A DNA stretch of 10,167 nucleotides, taken from assembly GCA_021107375.1 (NCBI GenBank), contig JAIOSY010000264.1:1-10167 (forward strand). The letters are read 5' to 3'. This DNA comes from Sulfurimonas sp. Its GTDB lineage: Bacteria; Campylobacterota; Campylobacteria; Campylobacterales; Sulfurimonadaceae. Positions 6,777 through 10,167 of this stretch are shown here, in pieces. The first letter of the stretch is position 1. Every line of letters begins with the position of its first letter. The translations under genes were made by a program, and so were the position numbers. The notes beneath the pieces are model-generated. The model was not told the origin of the DNA. It saw nothing but the letters and a program-made list of their open reading frames with translations, and searched no databases.

Positions 6777-6813
6777 TTATCTCGTTCCCAAGTTTTACTT
6801 GGGAACGAGATAA
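6777..6813. repeat. Perfect 17-bp palindrome with 3-base loop (REP-like hairpin)
   Basis: The left arm TTATCTCGTTCCCAAGT (6777-6793) is the exact reverse complement of the right arm at 6797-6813, with loop TTT. The G+C-rich core GTTCCCAAG...CTTGGGAAC stands out from its AT-rich setting. The hairpin starts 9 bases after the adhesin stop codon. Neither strand has a U-tract directly after the stem (minus strand continues CTAGAAAG), so it is not a textbook intrinsic terminator. It may still stabilise the adhesin mRNA end or slow polymerase. From memory, hairpins with GTTCCCA(A/C)G cores occur as dispersed copies in many bacterial genomes, which would make this a REP-like or mobile palindrome; that recollection is unverified. 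Confidence 0.8.
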
Positions 6814-6821
6814 GTTAGGAA

Positions 6822-9800
6822 CTAATATACTAATCCTGTATGATTTATTTGATCATCTATAGTTAATGCAATACTATCACCACTTCCATTTTGAGAGTAA
6901 TGATATGTATGACTACCCCCGTTATCATCTGTACTCTCTTTTGTCCATTCACCAGCAGCATCACCCATTGTTAAATCATTTGTAATTGTATCAACATCAT
7001 CACCTGTAATACCCGTAATTATAAGTTCATTATCATCATCCGTCATATCTAATACATCAGAAAGTTTTAAATTATCCAATATATGATTTCCATTTGGTTC
7101 TAAATCAATAACTTCAATATTATCAAGTAAAGAGAAATCTAAAGTTATTCCTTCTTCTAAAACAATAGTATCTATTCCATCTCCACCATGTATAATATCT
7201 GTTCCATTATATAATATTATATCATCACCAGTTGTACCATTTATAGTACCATCAGCATCGACAGTTAAATCTACACTAACAGTTCCATCAACTGTATCTA
7301 AATCTTTCGTCTCTTTGGTTGCAATATCGTAAGAGTATGCTGTAACTTCAATATCATCAACTGTGCCATTTGTTGAAGTTGTTTTAAGAGTTAAACCACT
7401 ATTCTGTATGTGTGTAAGTGCCTCTGTATAGTTATTATTTAAATCACTTGGAGTACCAACTTCTACTATCCAATCACTTCCATCTTTAGTTGCACTCATT
7501 CCAGTCACTAGGTCAGTTATATCTATTTCTAGACTATCTGTTAAACCACTAAGTTTAATATAAAGTTTTTCACTACCATCTTTATCCAGTAAATCAACAC
7601 CACTAATTTTTAATACCATCTCATAACTACTTGAGCATATAGTTATATCATTAGCAATTGTAGTACCAAAACTACTTGTTTCCACCCCACTTGCTTTTGA
7701 ATCTAAAATCATATTAAATGTTCCACTCTCAACTGCACTCATATCAAGATTTGATTTCTCAACACTCCAAACCTTTGCAGTAAATGAGTGTGTACCTTTA
7801 TATCCAATTGGTGTAATAACTTCTAAGTCATTGATTTTATCATACTTTATACCTGTTATAGTCCAAGTATCAGTTGCAACATTATAAATTGCATTTGTAT
7901 CTGTTAAGTCAGCTAAGTTAGTTCTTGTATAGACTCCACTATCTCCATCTTTAACATTTAAACTAAATTCAAATCCCTCTTCACCACTTGAACCATCTCC
8001 GACAAGCTCAACTGTTATAGTCTCACTACCATCAACATCTTCAATATTTGCATTTAAGTTGATTGGAGTCCATTCAGACTCATCACCTAATGTTTTTGTT
8101 GGAATCATACTTATAAGATTATCTGCATCAGCGCTAAATACAAAGTCAAAAGTTTTAGTAGAAGTTACACCGCTTCCACCTTCACCACTTGTAAGAGAAA
8201 GAGTAATATCTTCTAACTCTCCATGCCAGTTTTGAAGTTTTGATTTTATACCAATTTGTTCTAGTTGAGTTTTAACATTATCAATATTTGTTAAATCTCC
8301 ACTAAGAGTAAATGTATAATCATAAGTATAAACTATACTTCCAGTCGTTGCATCATACTCTGCATCTGCAATCTCTCCTATCACCTTATTTTCACTACCA
8401 ACAACACCAAAATAAACATCAAATTTATCAGATATACCACTTAGTGTAACTGTATTTGAGATAGACTCTGTTGGATCATCACTAAATTTAATTGTATCTG
8501 CAATATCAATATGGACTATAGTATCTTCATATCCAACTGCACTAGCATCAAAACCTGTGATACCTTCATTTAGAGGAGTGATAGTTACACCTCCACTACC
8601 TGTATTTTTTACCCACTCTGTTATATAAATATCCCCATTCAAATCTGTTGAACCTTGAACATCTTCTTTGGTGTAAATAATTGTATTTGCAGTTACATTT
8701 CCATATCTATCTACTGGAGCATTATATTCAAATGAAACTGTGTCACTTAACTCATCTACATTTGGTATAATATAATATGTTTCTCCATCTATTATTTGAG
8801 TAGTTAAAGTAGATATATCATCTCCATCGTAAGTAATTTTTCCAGATGCACTACTGTCATCAGTATAATTTTCTGTAAACTTTACATATAGTTCATTATT
8901 CTTTATAATAACTCTGCCGTCATCTCCACCTTGAGCTAAACTAACTGTTATAGTTTGGGTTGCATCTACATAAGTATCACTATCTGTATCATTATCACTC
9001 TCTACCACACTAGTTGATGTTACATTTACTACTATAGAATCTGTTTGTGGTGCTAACTCTCCATCTCCTATCGCTTCATATCTATTTTTCTCAGATTCAA
9101 CTTCAGCATTGTAAGTTGTTACATGAACTTTAAAACTTGGATTAATCGTATTTGGTGTATTTACATTTACATCTGCCAGTGGAGTTATTGAGATATTAGT
9201 AAATATTGTATTAATATCATCAACATCTCCATCTCCTAAAACATAATAAAAAGTACCGTTACCAACATCGGCACTCATCATTCCACTTATACTGTAACCA
9301 GCCGGTAATTCATCTGCTTCAATTATAACAGCAAATTTTCCGCTGTCATTAGAAGTTTCAGTATAATCACTTGCAGTATACAAATCACTTAATTTAAATG
9401 ATATATCTTCAAGAAATTGCACATCACTATTCCCAGTTAGTACAATATCCATAGGTGCTCCACCTGTTTCATTGTAAACAGTAGGATTTGAACCTATACC
9501 ATCTTCACCACCAAAACCATCTGCCGTAATTATAAACATCTCACTATCTGTGTCTGTAGTAGAACCTAAATCAGAGTGTTTTACGGTAATAGTTACAGTA
9601 CCATCAGTAGTGATTTCATTAAATCTTACAACTTCACCATCTACCTTAAACTCAATATTATTTATAGTATCTTGTGTATCTATTATACTATCTGTTGGAA
9701 CATTTAAAATCCAACTACCAGAGTTTACTATACGATTTTCACCACTCATATCTACAAAGATATCACCACTATAAGTTCCACCAACTACACTTATTCCCTC

Positions 9801-10167
9801 TGGAACTCCAGTTATAGTTATAGTAGTATGTAGTGTCTCACTACCATCAACATCTAAACTATTTCCATTAGTTCCCTCACTCAATACATCATCAGCAGTT
9901 AATATAAAAGGAACTCTAAAGATTGTATTATCAGTTACATTTACTTCATCGGAATTAGTTACAGTTATTTTTCCATCTGTATCTGTTATAGTACCTAAAG
10001 ATGAAGTTGCATTATCTGTAACGGCATTTACAGTTACTGTATAAATCTCTTCTATATAATCAGTAGGATTTACAAATGTATCTCCATAAGTTAAAGCTTC
10101 AGTTTTATCTGTGTAAACATTAGAATCAATAGTTGTATCTTCAACACTATATCTTACATTAAAACCA
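6822..10167 (-). CDS. Giant repetitive RTX adhesin, C-terminal part with type I secretion signal (5' end outside window)
   Basis: An open frame of 1114 residues runs from the right edge to TAG at 6824-6822; the true start is beyond the window. The product is rich in Asp, Thr, Ser, Gly and Ile, has a single Cys (residue 844 of the visible part) and is built of beta-sandwich-like modules. Three modules carry a DxDGSE signature: DVDGSETL (9854-9837), DVDGSETI (8039-8022) and DKDGSEKL (7586-7569). A short RTX segment follows (TGDDIIL, then GGDGIDTIV). The last ~110 residues, with DFSLLDNIEVIDL, LKLSDVLDMTDDDNELIITG and the end ALTIDDQINHTGLVY, match the C-terminal target domain of the VCA0849 type found on LapA-like type I substrates. 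It should be exported to the cell surface and support adhesion or biofilm. The nearby TolC homologue is a candidate exit channel. A TTG at 9884 is internal and not a start. Confidence 0.92.
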   Translation of the reverse strand, partial: GFNVRYSVEDTTIDSNVYTDKTEALTYGDTFVNPTDYIEEIYTVTVNAVTDNATSSLGTITDTDGKITVTNSDEVNVTDNTIFRVPFILTADDVLSEGTNGNSLDVDGSETLHTTITITGVPEGISVVGGTYSGDIFVDMSGENRIVNSGSWILNVPTDSIIDTQDTINNIEFKVDGEVVRFNEITTDGTVTITVKHSDLGSTTDTDSEMFIITADGFGGEDGIGSNPTVYNETGGAPMDIVLTGNSDVQFLEDISFKLSDLYTASDYTETSNDSGKFAVIIEADELPAGYSISGMMSADVGNGTFYYVLGDGDVDDINTIFTNISITPLADVNVNTPNTINPSFKVHVTTYNAEVESEKNRYEAIGDGELAPQTDSIVVNVTSTSVVESDNDTDSDTYVDATQTITVSLAQGGDDGRVIIKNNELYVKFTENYTDDSSASGKITYDGDDISTLTTQIIDGETYYIIPNVDELSDTVSFEYNAPVDRYGNVTANTIIYTKEDVQGSTDLNGDIYITEWVKNTGSGGVTITPLNEGITGFDASAVGYEDTIVHIDIADTIKFSDDPTESISNTVTLSGISDKFDVYFGVVGSENKVIGEIADAEYDATTGSIVYTYDYTFTLSGDLTNIDNVKTQLEQIGIKSKLQNWHGELEDITLSLTSGEGGSGVTSTKTFDFVFSADADNLISMIPTKTLGDESEWTPINLNANIEDVDGSETITVELVGDGSSGEEGFEFSLNVKDGDSGVYTRTNLADLTDTNAIYNVATDTWTITGIKYDKINDLEVITPIGYKGTHSFTAKVWSVEKSNLDMSAVESGTFNMILDSKASGVETSSFGTTIANDITICSSSYEMVLKISGVDLLDKDGSEKLYIKLSGLTDSLEIDITDLVTGMSATKDGSDWIVEVGTPSDLNNNYTEALTHIQNSGLTLKTTSTNGTVDDIEVTAYSYDIATKETKDLDTVDGTVSVDLTVDADGTINGTTGDDIILYNGTDIIHGGDGIDTIVLEEGITLDFSLLDNIEVIDLEPNGNHILDNLKLSDVLDMTDDDNELIITGITGDDVDTITNDLTMGDAAGEWTKESTDDNGGSHTYHYSQNGSGDSIALTIDDQINHTGLVY
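7158..7238 (-). repeat. RTX calcium-binding nonapeptide segment in the adhesin
   Basis: Residues 977-1003 of the visible adhesin read G-T-T-G-D-D-I-I-L, then Y-N-G-T-D-I-I-H-G, then G-D-G-I-D-T-I-V-L. These are two to three copies of the GGxGxDxux pattern that folds into a calcium-bound beta roll outside the cell. The block is short, as is usual for LapA-type adhesins, and sits directly before the secretion signal. Confidence 0.8.

Noticed and set aside
6777..6813. The palindrome as a classic intrinsic terminator
   Set aside because: The stem is strong but no run of U follows it on either strand; the T-run present lies on the wrong side.
6777..6813. The palindrome as a CRISPR repeat unit
   Set aside because: There is only one copy in the window, with no spacer-repeat periodicity and no cas genes.
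9882..9884. TTG at 9884 as the adhesin start
   Set aside because: The same frame stays open through all 94 further codons to the window edge with the same repeat-like composition, and no ribosome site precedes the TTG.
1..10167. tRNA, rRNA, insertion sequence or phage genes
   Set aside because: I saw no cloverleaf-like GC-rich block, no transposase or integrase motif, and no flanking direct or inverted repeats beyond the single palindrome.

Overview
The window comes from an AT-rich bacterium, most likely a member of the Campylobacterota (Sulfurimonas/Sulfurovum/Arcobacter-like). The main clue is the sensor kinase, whose phosphoacceptor motif has the HQWRQPL form that is very common in that phylum. 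The low G+C, lysine- and isoleucine-rich proteins and tight gene packing fit as well. The assignment is an inference from sequence character; no ribosomal marker is present.

Layout, left to right. Positions 1-705 (minus) hold the N-terminal 235 residues of a secreted OmpA-like protein whose 3' end lies outside the window. Positions 708-2213 (minus) encode a TolC-family outer-membrane channel. Its stop codon is 2 bases from the ompA-like start, so the two are translationally close. Positions 2315-2998 and 2988-5339 (minus) encode a two-component pair: an OmpR/PhoB-type response regulator, and a BvgS-like hybrid-free histidine kinase with two tandem periplasmic solute-binding (Venus-flytrap) domains. 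Kinase and regulator overlap by 11 bases. Positions 5436-5909 (plus) encode an unrecognised small lysine-rich protein, divergent from the kinase. Its stop codon overlaps the stop codon of the next, convergent gene. That gene, 5906-6715 (minus), encodes a YmdB-type metallophosphoesterase with every expected metal-binding residue. Positions 6822-10167 (minus) encode the C-terminal 1114 residues of a giant repetitive RTX adhesin carrying a type I secretion C-terminal signal; its 5' end is outside the window. The 106-base gap between adhesin and ymdB holds a perfect 17-bp palindrome.

How the parts could work together. The adhesin is a type I secretion substrate, the TolC homologue is the kind of outer-membrane exit channel such substrates use, and the OmpA-like protein may anchor or accompany that channel. 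The two-component genes lie directly upstream of tolC on the same strand. The gap between regulator and tolC contains a TGAGTT direct repeat with an exact 11-bp period next to a plausible -10 box, which suggests (inference) that the regulator controls the secretion channel. An ABC/HlyD pair would be expected left of position 1, but it is not visible here. The window is mostly recognisable families. The less ordinary parts are the Ca-binding (TSP3-like) tail on TolC matched by the same motif in the neighbouring OmpA-like protein, the degenerate sensor domains, the candidate operator, the palindrome, and the unrecognised plus-strand gene.
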